Of a stretch of 64,000 nucleotides of DNA, positions 29,865 through 39,361 are shown in pieces. The translations under genes were made by a program, and so were the position numbers. Source of the stretch: Enterovibrio qingdaonensis (GTDB lineage: Bacteria; Pseudomonadota; Gammaproteobacteria; Enterobacterales; Vibrionaceae); contig NZ_JAJUBB010000010.1 of NCBI RefSeq assembly GCF_028683135.1, positions 1 to 64,000 on the forward strand, written 5' to 3'. Numbering within the stretch: the first letter of the stretch is position 1; every line of letters begins with the position of its first letter. The notes under the pieces are model-generated. The model saw only the letters and a program-made list of their open reading frames with translations. It made no database searches and was not told the origin of the DNA.

Positions 29865-30911
29865 ATGTCTAAAGAACAACCGCTTTCAAGAATGCCAGAG
29901 TTAGATGCACTAAGAGGAATTAGTGCACTGATGGTGGTTGCTTATCACTATCTCTATAGATATATAGAGTTATACTCGACAGAGGCCGAAGCAATAAGCT
30001 TGATGAGCCTAGGGAAGTATGGCGTTCAACTTTTTTTCTGTATTAGTGGCTTTGTTATCTATTGGTCCGTTCAAAACTCAAAAATGGGAATGGACTTCAT
30101 AGTAGCCCGAGTTGCAAGGCTTTATCCTGCATATATTTGTGCCATTGTATTCACTTACACCATGATTACTTTCTTTGGGCTAGAAGGTAGGGAGCATGAC
30201 TTTATTACACTAATTAAAAATATAGTCATTTTTCACAATTTCCTTGGCATATCATCCATTGACGGCGTTTATTGGACACTTTCGTATGAAGTTGTATTTT
30301 ACATGTGGGTGTTTATTATATGCACGATTTTCGGAAAAGAACATGTTCTCCTTTTACTGTCCGCTTCTTACCTTTTAATAACTGGCGGAAATTTTTTTAT
30401 AGACACTCCCATTTTAAAGTCAATATCAGAGAAAGTGTTCTTATATAAATACATTCCATTCTTCATTATAGGAATACTTTCTTTTAAAGCGTGGGAATTT
30501 AAGCATATAAGAAACACTGATACATTATTGGCCTTTATGGTTATTCTAATCTCTACATATATCAACGCAAATGACATCTACATTTATATTCTCTGTATCG
30601 GAGTGTTTTATCTACTAGTCAACGGTAAACTTGGATTCTTAAATGTAAAGCCACTAACGTACTTGGGAATGATTTCTTACTCGCTCTATCTTATACATCA
30701 AAACTTTGGATACATAATACTTGGAAGATTAGAAAGCATTGGGGTAAATATATACCTAGGGGCATTTATAGCTTTCTCACTATCCGTTCTGGTTTCAACT
30801 ATCTTTTACTATGCCGTTGAAGGTCCCACCAAAAACTTTTTACTAAACTCATACAGAAAGAAAATAAACAGATCTGAGCCCTACACTATAAAAAAAAGCG
30901 AAACAATATAG
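29865..30911 (+). CDS. Acyltransferase 3 family membrane O-acyltransferase
   Basis: Predicted multi-pass membrane enzyme that transfers acetyl or another short acyl group to the polysaccharide. The 348-residue protein has about ten hydrophobic helices and the family start RMPELDALRGISALMVVAYH, with the conserved Arg and His. The start is the ATG at 29865 with AAGGGA five bases before it. It begins a visibly A+T-richer stretch than the core genes, as expected for serotype-specific transferred DNA. Acyl group and acceptor are unknown. Confidence 0.85.
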   Translation: MSKEQPLSRMPELDALRGISALMVVAYHYLYRYIELYSTEAEAISLMSLGKYGVQLFFCISGFVIYWSVQNSKMGMDFIVARVARLYPAYICAIVFTYTMITFFGLEGREHDFITLIKNIVIFHNFLGISSIDGVYWTLSYEVVFYMWVFIICTIFGKEHVLLLLSASYLLITGGNFFIDTPILKSISEKVFLYKYIPFFIIGILSFKAWEFKHIRNTDTLLAFMVILISTYINANDIYIYILCIGVFYLLVNGKLGFLNVKPLTYLGMISYSLYLIHQNFGYIILGRLESIGVNIYLGAFIAFSLSVLVSTIFYYAVEGPTKNFLLNSYRKKINRSEPYTIKKSETI

Positions 30912-31077
30912 TCTAAAACTTATCGGTAACGCCTCAACTTTTAACGTATTTTTTGAGGTTCAAGCATGATATAACAAGATTGTAGCGCATTAACTTGTGA
31001 ATGCTATGCCTCCTGGGCCAAACAATATGAAAATTCGATTTTAATGAGTAATTAAAATGTTAGAGTTAGAGCAATAA

Positions 31078-32337
31078 ATGGAAAAAAGTCTCATAAGAAG
31101 CATTATGACACTGGCAACTGGCTCGATAGCTGCTAGTATTGTAATGGCCATATCAATACCTGTTCTATCTCGATTTTTTTCCCCAGAAGAGTTTGGTGTT
31201 TTTGGTGTATATTTATCTATAGTTGGGCTTATCTCTTTATTCGCAAGTGCCAATATTGAATCAGCTCTGATGCTAACTTCCCGTAAAAATGAGCGTGCAA
31301 TAATACTTAAAACTTGTACTATAATTACCATTGCATCCTCAATAGTAACAACACTAGCTTTATCTATATTTAGCAATCAAGCAAAGATTTATTTTGGCAC
31401 GGAAAGCATAATTCCAATTCTTCTCGTCATCCCTGGAGTAATTGCTTTTTGCGGCCACAAACTTATTACTATTAATGCAAACAGTAACAAAGAATATGGC
31501 TATGTCTCTAAGGCAACATTCTACCGGTCTGTTTCCATAGTAGTGTGTCAACTTGCTCTTAGTTTTGTTTTAGCGGGAACATATGGCCTTATATTAGGCA
31601 GTATCTTAAGCTATGTGCTCTACATTCAATATTTCTGTTTCAATAGTAACTTTAAACGTGATTTTAAATCCAGCAAGATAACATCAAAAAAGGCAAAGTA
31701 TATACTACAAAAATACAGAAGAACATATATACACTTATTTCCTCAAAGCCTATTGAATTATGCATCTCAACAACTACCATACCTCATTTTCCCATTGTAT
31801 TATTCAACCAGTGTAATAGGTGGATTATTTATAGCGCAACGGTTATTGAAAATGCCAGCTGGAATATTGACCATGGCTCTTCGTAACGTTTTTTACCCTT
31901 ATTTTAGGGAGCAAAATAGTGAAGGTATTTACCATACGTACATCAAATTAACATCCGGTCTTTTCTTTGTTGGGTTTCCAATATGTATTATCATGTATTA
32001 CTACATTTCTGATTTGGTAGTTCTAGTACTTGGGGACAACTGGAGGGAAGCAGGTGAGTACTCGAAATATATGCTTTTTTGGGTATTCATGAGCATTGTC
32101 AATGTCGCGACCACACCAGCATTGACTATCATTTCTGAAAATAAACTGCTGTTAAAATTTGAGATAATCGATTTTACAATAAAGACCGTAATTCTACTTT
32201 ACTGCTTGAATTCCAAAATGACAGCCAAGCACACAATTATGTACTACTCATTGACATGTGGCATCTCTTACATCGCTATTTGTCTTATATGTACGTATCG
32301 TTTACATCTGAACAAGCATGTGGAGATTAATGCATGA
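31078..32337 (+). CDS. wzx: Wzx-type repeat-unit flippase
   Basis: Inner-membrane protein expected to flip undecaprenyl-linked repeat units to the periplasm. It has 419 residues, about twelve to fourteen membrane helices, an N-terminal ATGSIAASIVMAISIPVLSR segment and the polysaccharide synthesis (MATE/MOP) pattern SRFFSPEEFGVFGVY. About 165 bases of A+T-rich non-coding sequence precede it. Its stop overlaps the start of the next glycosyltransferase by four bases (ATGA), indicating coupled translation. Confidence 0.85.
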   Translation: MEKSLIRSIMTLATGSIAASIVMAISIPVLSRFFSPEEFGVFGVYLSIVGLISLFASANIESALMLTSRKNERAIILKTCTIITIASSIVTTLALSIFSNQAKIYFGTESIIPILLVIPGVIAFCGHKLITINANSNKEYGYVSKATFYRSVSIVVCQLALSFVLAGTYGLILGSILSYVLYIQYFCFNSNFKRDFKSSKITSKKAKYILQKYRRTYIHLFPQSLLNYASQQLPYLIFPLYYSTSVIGGLFIAQRLLKMPAGILTMALRNVFYPYFREQNSEGIYHTYIKLTSGLFFVGFPICIIMYYYISDLVVLVLGDNWREAGEYSKYMLFWVFMSIVNVATTPALTIISENKLLLKFEIIDFTIKTVILLYCLNSKMTAKHTIMYYSLTCGISYIAICLICTYRLHLNKHVEINA

Positions 32338-33449
32338 ATATTATTCATCTAACCGGCATGCGTTCAAATAAATATGGAGGACTTGAGACTGAATTTATTG
32401 AGTTGGCAAAAAATTGCAAACGAAATGGAAATACATTAAGTCTCGTTTACGAAGAATTACCGACATCTCGTAGATACCTAGAAGACCTAAAGATGAACAA
32501 CGTAAAGTTATTGGTTATTCCCGCAAGAGGAAAGCCTATATATTTTATGCTCTCATTGTTTTCATTGTTTTTGAAAGAAAGTCCAGATATTGTCCATTAC
32601 CATTTCAATCCGGCAGCGAAATATGGAGCAACAATTTCATACTTTCTCGGTATTCCCGCGATTCAATCATTCCGTTCTATGCCGGGTAAAAGCACCCTTT
32701 CAAAGTTTTCAACCAGATTAAGATGTCGACTTTCGTCAGAAGTACTTGCTGTGTCCAACGCGGTTGCTGAACAGTTAAGAGCCATTTCACGGGTAAAGAA
32801 TGTAAGCACCCTTTACAATGGTATCAATCTATCTCTTTCAGATAAAAAAGCAAGCATAAGCCGAAGTGATTTAAATATACCAAAAGAAAACATCATAATT
32901 TCTAATGTGGCTTTTCATGCTGACATAAAAGGCATTGATATACTTTTAAAGTCAATTTCAATACTACTTAAAAAACACAAAAATATTACCCTAGTTCAAA
33001 TTGGAACAGAAAACGTCAATGGCTCTACTCTTAAATTGATGCAAATGGCAACAAGCCTGAGTATAGATAAAAATATTATATGGGTCGGTGCTACAGACAA
33101 AGTACATGATTACTTAAGCATGTCCGACATTTACTGTCACACCTCCCGCTCGGAGGGGTTTGGAAGAGCGATTATTGAAGCGATGAGCCACAAACTCCCG
33201 GTCGTCGCAACGCAGGTGGGCGGTATCTCAGAGATCGTTAATAGCAACGAGCTGGGATTTCTTTCTGCTAACGAAGACGCTAAATCTATCGCAAATAACC
33301 TATCCACACTTGTGAGCAATAGTTCATTAAGACTGCAAGTAGGTTCTTATGCATATAAGTATGTAAAGAATAAATACTGTGTAAGAAAACAAGTGGAATG
33401 TTTGCAGGAAAAATATTTGACGTTAGCAAATAACAATAGGAGTCAATGA
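32334..33449 (+). CDS. Glycosyltransferase family 4 (first of three)
   Basis: Predicted cytoplasmic retaining glycosyltransferase of the GT-B fold that adds one sugar to the lipid-linked repeat unit. The 371-residue protein has the GT4 signature E-x7-E in SEGFGRAIIEAMS, the following GGISEIV loop, and the N-terminal acceptor-side domain with HYHFNPAAKYG. Its ATG overlaps the wzx stop. Donor sugar and linkage cannot be deduced. Confidence 0.88.
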   Translation: MNIIHLTGMRSNKYGGLETEFIELAKNCKRNGNTLSLVYEELPTSRRYLEDLKMNNVKLLVIPARGKPIYFMLSLFSLFLKESPDIVHYHFNPAAKYGATISYFLGIPAIQSFRSMPGKSTLSKFSTRLRCRLSSEVLAVSNAVAEQLRAISRVKNVSTLYNGINLSLSDKKASISRSDLNIPKENIIISNVAFHADIKGIDILLKSISILLKKHKNITLVQIGTENVNGSTLKLMQMATSLSIDKNIIWVGATDKVHDYLSMSDIYCHTSRSEGFGRAIIEAMSHKLPVVATQVGGISEIVNSNELGFLSANEDAKSIANNLSTLVSNSSLRLQVGSYAYKYVKNKYCVRKQVECLQEKYLTLANNNRSQ

Positions 33450-33450
33450 T

Positions 33451-34632
33451 TTGGAATTTTCTAGAATGCTCTCCTATTACATGGGACTTGGAGTTCTTTT
33501 TTTTAGTGGATTCTTTCTATTTTTTTTTGACGCAGAGAATCCATCAGCCACTTACTCCATCATATCTGCACAGTTCTACTTTGTATCCGGTGTATTGATA
33601 TTTTTATATAGAAAAGAAGCCGTAAAATATATAGTGCACTCTCCATACCCTCTATTAATTTGCTTACTATCAATCGCATCAATACTATGGAGTTTCGAAC
33701 CTAGCCAAGCAATTATGAGAAGTATTGCATTAACTGGTACATTTTGTTTCGCTTTATGTCTAATATTAGTTTTTGATTGGGACGAGTTACTAAAAGTTCT
33801 TATTCTTCCGCTCATCTTTGCCGCGATAGCTTCAATATTCGTATCAATACTTGTACCCAGTATCGGTGTGGATGATGGTAGCAATGTAGCTGAACACGCT
33901 GGATTATGGCATGGCACATTTGGATTTAAGAATCGACTAGGTCGCGTGATGGGACTTTTTGCCGTAATCTTAGTAGCACAGAATGTCCTTTTGAGAAACT
34001 ATCGAAATTCCATGTTAGCTATTGTACTCTTTGTTCTTCTAATGACAGGGTCGTCCACACCTATTCTTGCTGTTTCATTCATAGTGTTATTGAAGCTATA
34101 TTTCGCAATCTCACACAGAATTACAACTCACATCAAAATTATTATTGCAATCTTGTCTATATATTGCCTGGCATTGGTTCCTATTGCTATTGAATTTGTC
34201 ATCATTGACTTAATGGGAAAGGACCTGTCTGGTTCTGGTAGGGTGGATATGTGGGTAGATATATTACTGAGTATCGACTCTCCTATACTAGGTTATGGTT
34301 TTGGAGGAGGCTTTTGGGGTGAGTTCGGCTACGCCAATGGCTTGATTGACCCAAGGTATATCTTACTCGGTCATGCCCACAATGGATTTGTAGACACTCT
34401 TATCGAGTTGGGGATATTTGGCGTATTTTTCTATTTCATGCTGCTTTTAAAGTGTCTTATAGACAGCTTGAGAAACTATCGAACTCAAGGTGAATATTTT
34501 CTGCTCCCCCTTTTTCTTTCAGTATTTTTTATTATCTATTCTGTTACAGGAAGTGCATATATAAAACAAAATAATATCTTGTTCATCCTTGCATGTTTAG
34601 CTGCTTTCCTACCCTACAAGAAGGTTAAATAG
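33451..34632 (+). CDS. wzy: Wzy-like O-antigen polymerase (Wzy_C family)
   Basis: Multi-pass inner-membrane protein of 393 residues with about ten to twelve helices and a large periplasmic loop ending in GHAHNGFVDTLIELG, the Wzy_C/O-antigen ligase signature. It probably polymerises repeat units in the periplasm. The start is TTG at 33451: AGGAG lies eight bases before it, whereas the nearest in-frame ATG is 15 bases further in. It is packed between two GT4 genes. The locus encodes a second protein of this superfamily at 44068, so which one polymerises and which ligates is unresolved. Confidence 0.8.
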   Translation: MEFSRMLSYYMGLGVLFFSGFFLFFFDAENPSATYSIISAQFYFVSGVLIFLYRKEAVKYIVHSPYPLLICLLSIASILWSFEPSQAIMRSIALTGTFCFALCLILVFDWDELLKVLILPLIFAAIASIFVSILVPSIGVDDGSNVAEHAGLWHGTFGFKNRLGRVMGLFAVILVAQNVLLRNYRNSMLAIVLFVLLMTGSSTPILAVSFIVLLKLYFAISHRITTHIKIIIAILSIYCLALVPIAIEFVIIDLMGKDLSGSGRVDMWVDILLSIDSPILGYGFGGGFWGEFGYANGLIDPRYILLGHAHNGFVDTLIELGIFGVFFYFMLLLKCLIDSLRNYRTQGEYFLLPLFLSVFFIIYSVTGSAYIKQNNILFILACLAAFLPYKKVK

Positions 34633-34633
34633 A

Positions 34634-35707
34634 GTGAAGTTACTATTTGTCATTTCTGCATTCTCAGTTGGCGGAACCGAAGTTAAAATTAAAAATATAG
34701 CGAATTATCTGGTTGAAAACTCGCTTGCTGAAGTGGATATTCTTTGTTTATCTAACGTAACAAAACTTAAAAAAGAACTTTCACCAAAAGTACGATTTGT
34801 AACCATAGATGGTACAGGTGGTTTTAGAGAATGGTTAACCTGTAGAAAACAGATAAACTCTTTCCTTCTAAAAAACCCAAGCTACGACAAAACATTTTGG
34901 CTGAATTATTACCCAATTCTAATGGCACCAAAATCTGAGCAACGAAAAATTGCCATGTTAAATACAAGCACTGTTTATGGATTATCTCAAAAAATAAAGA
35001 AACACCTAGCAGAAAGAAACTTACAGCATTTTGATAAGATTGTTTTAGGAAATAAATCTTTGAGTAAGGCGTTGGCCACTAGGCATCCACAGACCACAAG
35101 CAAAATTTTAGAAATTTATAATGGCGTTGATATTAATCGATATACTTATCACCCTAAGCAAATAAACACCTCCAAGGCTATGACCCTTTGCATGGTTGCT
35201 AAACTCAGACCCGAAAAACGACACTTCGATGTTTTGCAGTCGGTTACAAAGTTAAATGAACAAGGGGTAGATATAAAGTTACTTATAGTTGGGGGGGCAC
35301 ATAACAGTTTTGTTGAACATGCCGCGTCTCTCGAAAAATACTGTAAGGATAATGCCATCGAACATCTCGTCGATTTTATTGGTGACACCAACTCTGTTAA
35401 TAGTTACCTCCTCAAAGCAGATCTTTTTTTAATACCCTCTCACGAAACTTTTTCTAACGCAGTTTTAGAGGCGATGGCATGTGGCACCCCAGTACTTGGC
35501 GCAAATATCGGTGGAAATGCCGAATTGATTGAAGATAACAAAACGGGCTATTTTCACACTTATCGCGATGTCTCTAGTATTACCGAAAGAATTTTAGAAA
35601 TTCACAGTAACTTAGAGCAATTATCTCTTGTATCCCAAAATGCACGCCAACTTATTGAAAGTAAATTTAGCTTTGAAAAAATGGTCGGCAATTATCTACA
35701 AGCTTGA
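34634..35707 (+). CDS. Glycosyltransferase family 4 (second of three)
   Basis: Predicted GT-B glycosyltransferase of 357 residues with E-x7-E in HETFSNAVLEAMACG and the nucleotide-side segment VAKLRPEKRHFDVLQ. It starts with GTG one base after the polymerase stop. The N-terminal half opens FVISAFSVGGTEVKIKNIA, typical of GT4. The sugar is unknown. The surrounding DNA is A+T-rich. Confidence 0.87.
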   Translation: MKLLFVISAFSVGGTEVKIKNIANYLVENSLAEVDILCLSNVTKLKKELSPKVRFVTIDGTGGFREWLTCRKQINSFLLKNPSYDKTFWLNYYPILMAPKSEQRKIAMLNTSTVYGLSQKIKKHLAERNLQHFDKIVLGNKSLSKALATRHPQTTSKILEIYNGVDINRYTYHPKQINTSKAMTLCMVAKLRPEKRHFDVLQSVTKLNEQGVDIKLLIVGGAHNSFVEHAASLEKYCKDNAIEHLVDFIGDTNSVNSYLLKADLFLIPSHETFSNAVLEAMACGTPVLGANIGGNAELIEDNKTGYFHTYRDVSSITERILEIHSNLEQLSLVSQNARQLIESKFSFEKMVGNYLQA

Positions 35708-35719
35708 TATCGGAGTATA

Positions 35720-36910
35720 ATGATGTTTAAAGACTTCTTATGGCTGATTTTAAAAGAAAATGTAGTCATAAATCTTATTTATAAATATTTGGCCCCAAGA
35801 TTTTTTTGTGGGAACGTATTCTTCGATGTCAGAAACCTCCCAATAATAAACAAAGACCAAATTCTAAAAATTGGTAATAAGCCTAACACTAAATTTAGTG
35901 TTAAGGGTTATACTAGCGGAACAACCAATAAACCTATGACAGTTTATCGGAGCTTACAATCTATTTTTCTTGAAGAATACATTATTAAATCATACATGTA
36001 TGAGAATGGCGTAGGCATCTCTCCACGGATTGCAGTGTTAAGAGGTGAGCACCTTTTCCCTGCCAATCATACTGGTCCAACGTTTTGGGTTAAAACGTTG
36101 TTCACGAGGCGTTTATTTCTTTCTTCTTATCATATTTCTCAGGCCAACGCGCATTTATATCTTGAGGCACTCGAAAACTTTAAGCCAGAAGTGATCATGG
36201 CATATCCGAGTTCGATATCACTCCTTGCTAAATTTGCTCAGAAACTTGATTGGAAACCCAACTGGGATCTCGCCTGTGTATTGACTTCCAGTGAGTTGTT
36301 CTCAAAGGAAAATCAACAAACGGTGGCCGGAGTTTTTGGTAAGGTTCTCGACCATTATGGTCAGGCCGAGCGTGTCGCTGCATTGCAACTTTGTGAGCAG
36401 GGAAACTATCATATTCGTCCCGATTACTCGCATGTAGAAGTGCTTCATAATGAACATGGGCAACATATCGTCGGCACTAATATTTATAACTCGGCAATGC
36501 CACTTAGACGATACGACACAAACGACTACGTAGAAGGATTCGATTCACACTCAAAGTGTTCATGCGGTAATCACTCGCCTTTCGTGGAAAAAATACTAGG
36601 AAGAGATGATGATTACCTGATTCTTCCAAATGGGACCTATGTTGGCAGAATGGATGTAGCATTTAAAGGTGTAACAACCATTGTCGAAAGCCAAATAGAA
36701 CAAGTAGAACGAGACCGAATAATTATTCGATTCGTACCTAAAGAACTAGATAACATTAAAGCTATTGAGCATGAACTATCGAATAAAATTCAAGAACGGC
36801 TTGGAGACTCCATTAGGATAGAGTTTATTGCCATGGAAAAGGTCCCTAGAACACGCTCTGGAAAATTCCGTTCCGTATTACGCTCTGCAGATATCTCTAT
36901 TAATATTTAA
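35720..36910 (+). CDS. CapK/PaaK-like adenylate-forming enzyme
   Basis: A 396-residue member of the phenylacetate-CoA ligase/CapK branch of adenylate-forming enzymes, which activate a carboxylic acid as an acyl-adenylate. Visible motifs are the phosphate loop YTSGTTNKP (residues 64-72), the HYGQAE motif corresponding to YGxTE, a C-x-C-G metal-like cluster in KCSCGNHSPF, and the C-terminal RTRSGK with the conserved lysine. Capsule loci often carry such genes, but their role is poorly known. With uronic acids predicted in this polymer, activation of an acid or amino acid for an amide or ester substituent is one possibility. The identity of the acid is unknown. Confidence 0.75.
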   Translation: MMFKDFLWLILKENVVINLIYKYLAPRFFCGNVFFDVRNLPIINKDQILKIGNKPNTKFSVKGYTSGTTNKPMTVYRSLQSIFLEEYIIKSYMYENGVGISPRIAVLRGEHLFPANHTGPTFWVKTLFTRRLFLSSYHISQANAHLYLEALENFKPEVIMAYPSSISLLAKFAQKLDWKPNWDLACVLTSSELFSKENQQTVAGVFGKVLDHYGQAERVAALQLCEQGNYHIRPDYSHVEVLHNEHGQHIVGTNIYNSAMPLRRYDTNDYVEGFDSHSKCSCGNHSPFVEKILGRDDDYLILPNGTYVGRMDVAFKGVTTIVESQIEQVERDRIIIRFVPKELDNIKAIEHELSNKIQERLGDSIRIEFIAMEKVPRTRSGKFRSVLRSADISINI

Positions 36911-37103
36911 CATTCAATCATAAAACACACTAACCACTGCAAGCTGAAATCAAAAAAAACTTGAAACCTAACAATTATGTTTAGTATTAAGCAACCAAAA
37001 ATCGTCAAGAATAAAATCAGCAAAAATATTCATACAAAATGATATTTTTACTCCATATGTTATAAAGCCTAGTTTCCACTCCTCACTGCGACGCTATTAC
37101 AAT

Positions 37104-38177
37104 ATGAGAAAGAAAATAAACATCACCCTATCAACTGGTCTAAGTGAGATGGGTGGGATATCGACAGTAATTAATTCATTAGATAATGGTCATTTCCAGA
37201 AATGGAACGTCAAACATATTGCTACACATACCAATGATGGTTCTCTTTTCGGCTTAAAAAAAATTCTTCTATTTATATCTGCCATATTAAAACTGATTTA
37301 CTTTATAGCATCACGCGAAGTTGGGCTGGTACATATCCATATGGCATCCCGAGGCAGTTATTACCGGAAATCTTTTATTGTTCGCTTAGTGAGAGCATTT
37401 CGAGTAAAAGTAGTACTTCACTTGCATGGTGCTGAGTTTCAACACTTTTATTATAACGAGTGCTCGAACAAAACCCAATTGCACATTCGGCAGACGTTTA
37501 ACTATGCAGATGCAGTTATTGTCTTGTCTTCTCAATGGCACTCTTGGGTAACAACAATTCTCAAGGACCCATCAAAAGCCCACATCGTATATAACGCTGT
37601 AGAAACACTAGACCTAGATCGCTCTCAAACCGAGCAAGGACGAATTTTGTTTCTAGGAAGGCTTGGGGAGCGTAAAGGTGTTAGAGATTTGATTGATGCT
37701 TTCTCGATCGTCGTTAGACAATTGCCAAATGCACGCCTCGCATTAGGGGGCGACGGAGATATAGATACCTTCAAACAGCAAGCCGAAAATCTCGGAATTC
37801 TTGACAACATCGACTTCTTAGGCTGGGTATCAGGCTCTGACAAAATAGCCTGGCTAAGTAAGTCTGATGTCTATTGCCTACCTAGTTATAACGAGGGCTT
37901 TCCCATGGGCATACTCGAAGCAATGTCGGCAAACGTGCCTGTCGTCGCTTCTACTGTGGGGGGGATTCCAGATGCTATTGAGTCAGGCGTGGATGGGTTG
38001 TTAATCGAAGCCGGTGATGTAGAAAAACTCGCCGAACATATTACCGCATTGATCATTGATAGAGAGATGAATGATCGGCTTTCCTCTCAAGCAAAACGAA
38101 AGTTTACGAACCATTTCAGTCAGCAAGCCGTTTTCCCAAAACTTGACCTTATCTATTCAGATTTAACAGGTGAATAA
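37104..38177 (+). CDS. Glycosyltransferase family 4 (third of three)
   Basis: Predicted GT-B glycosyltransferase of 357 residues with E-x7-E in NEGFPMGILEAMSAN, the donor-side FLGRLGERKGVRDLI, and an N-terminal GLSEMGGISTVINSL. About 190 bases of A+T-rich non-coding DNA precede it, the longest gap inside the locus, and its ribosome site is weak. Its stop overlaps the next start by one base (TAATG), so the two are translationally coupled. Confidence 0.88.
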   Translation: MRKKINITLSTGLSEMGGISTVINSLDNGHFQKWNVKHIATHTNDGSLFGLKKILLFISAILKLIYFIASREVGLVHIHMASRGSYYRKSFIVRLVRAFRVKVVLHLHGAEFQHFYYNECSNKTQLHIRQTFNYADAVIVLSSQWHSWVTTILKDPSKAHIVYNAVETLDLDRSQTEQGRILFLGRLGERKGVRDLIDAFSIVVRQLPNARLALGGDGDIDTFKQQAENLGILDNIDFLGWVSGSDKIAWLSKSDVYCLPSYNEGFPMGILEAMSANVPVVASTVGGIPDAIESGVDGLLIEAGDVEKLAEHITALIIDREMNDRLSSQAKRKFTNHFSQQAVFPKLDLIYSDLTGE

Positions 38178-39361
38178 TGCGCTTTTACGAAAGCATTAAA
38201 GCTATTTCAGAGAATACATTAAAAACCGCAAAGCAAGATAGTTTTGCAGGCTATGACCCTTTTGATGGCCTAAATAGCACTTTTTTTAGTGTGTTTCCTC
38301 GACTTAAAAAAGGACTTTTTGGCTTATGTTGGATTCAATTCAACAAACGCTCCCTCATTAATTTTCGGCCGATGTTAGGCGTTCCCAAAAAGCGTAATCC
38401 CAAAGGCATTGCACTTTTTATTTTAGGGTTGATAGAACAATACAGATACAACAAGGACGACGCTTATCTACAGCAGGCGATTCAGCTTGGTGATTGGTTG
38501 CTCCATCAACAGTGCAGTAAGGAGGAGTGGGGGAATGCTTGTTGGGGGTACCATTTTGACTGGAATGCTCGGGCTTTTTATGTACCCAAAGGAAAGCCAA
38601 ATGTCATCACCACTATCTACGTGTCACAAGCTCTATTTGCCTTGTCCGAGGTTACGCACAACCGTAAATACTCAGAACCTGCGTTAGATGCTGCCGCTTT
38701 TATCGTGAATATTCTCTATAACGACAAAGAGGGTCAAAAGTACTTTTCCTACATCCCTGGTGAAAAAGCGTTCGTACACAATGCGAGCCTATGGGGAGCC
38801 GCTTGGGTTGCAAAGGTTGCTAACTTGACTGGAAACGACGATTACAAGCAGCTAGCTATAGATGTCGCTCTCCAATCCGTAAAAGCCCAGCGAGACGATG
38901 GCTCTTGGGTTTATGGAACTCGACATCATCATCAGTTTGTTGATGGTTTTCATACAGGTTACAACCTCGAAGCACTGCAAATGATTAAAGAATCATTGGG
39001 GGTTGATATATTCGACTCGGCAATATCCAAAGGATTAACGTACTACAAGACACATTTATTCGAAGAAGACGGAACGGCGAAATACTACAACAACAACCGA
39101 TATCCGTTAGACATGCATAGTGTTTCTCAAGCGGTGTTCACATTGCTTCGAGTAGGTAAAACGGATGAAGACATTGAACTCGCAAAAAAAATAGTTGAAA
39201 CATCAGTCCGACAATTATATCGCCAGAGTTCAGGTCTTTTCTCTTATCAAAAGTACCGACATATAAAAAACAACACTAACTATATTCGCTGGACACAAGC
39301 ATGGGTTTATTACTCATTTTTGTTTCTTTTAAATTATGGGACATATCATGAAAAGGATTAA
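38177..39361 (+). CDS. Predicted alpha/alpha-barrel protein of unknown function
   Basis: A 394-residue soluble protein without signal peptide or membrane helices. It has repeated helical hairpins rich in W, Y and H (GNACWGYHFDWNARAFY, ASLWGAAWVAKVANLTG, HHHQFVDGFHTGYNLEALQM, LDMHSVSQAVFTLLR). The pattern suggests a six-hairpin glycosidase-like or glucuronyl epimerase-like fold. Relatives occur in polysaccharide clusters with inconsistent names. It is coupled to the preceding GT4 gene and overlaps the frame of the following WecG-type gene. Acting on a uronic-acid-containing intermediate in the cytoplasm is conceivable, but there is no direct evidence. Confidence 0.6.
   Translation: MRFYESIKAISENTLKTAKQDSFAGYDPFDGLNSTFFSVFPRLKKGLFGLCWIQFNKRSLINFRPMLGVPKKRNPKGIALFILGLIEQYRYNKDDAYLQQAIQLGDWLLHQQCSKEEWGNACWGYHFDWNARAFYVPKGKPNVITTIYVSQALFALSEVTHNRKYSEPALDAAAFIVNILYNDKEGQKYFSYIPGEKAFVHNASLWGAAWVAKVANLTGNDDYKQLAIDVALQSVKAQRDDGSWVYGTRHHHQFVDGFHTGYNLEALQMIKESLGVDIFDSAISKGLTYYKTHLFEEDGTAKYYNNNRYPLDMHSVSQAVFTLLRVGKTDEDIELAKKIVETSVRQLYRQSSGLFSYQKYRHIKNNTNYIRWTQAWVYYSFLFLLNYGTYHEKD

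Noticed and set aside
30932-30958. Terminator between the acyltransferase and wzx
   Set aside because: CCTCAA/TTGAGG can pair across a 15-base loop, but the stem is short and is not followed by a T run.
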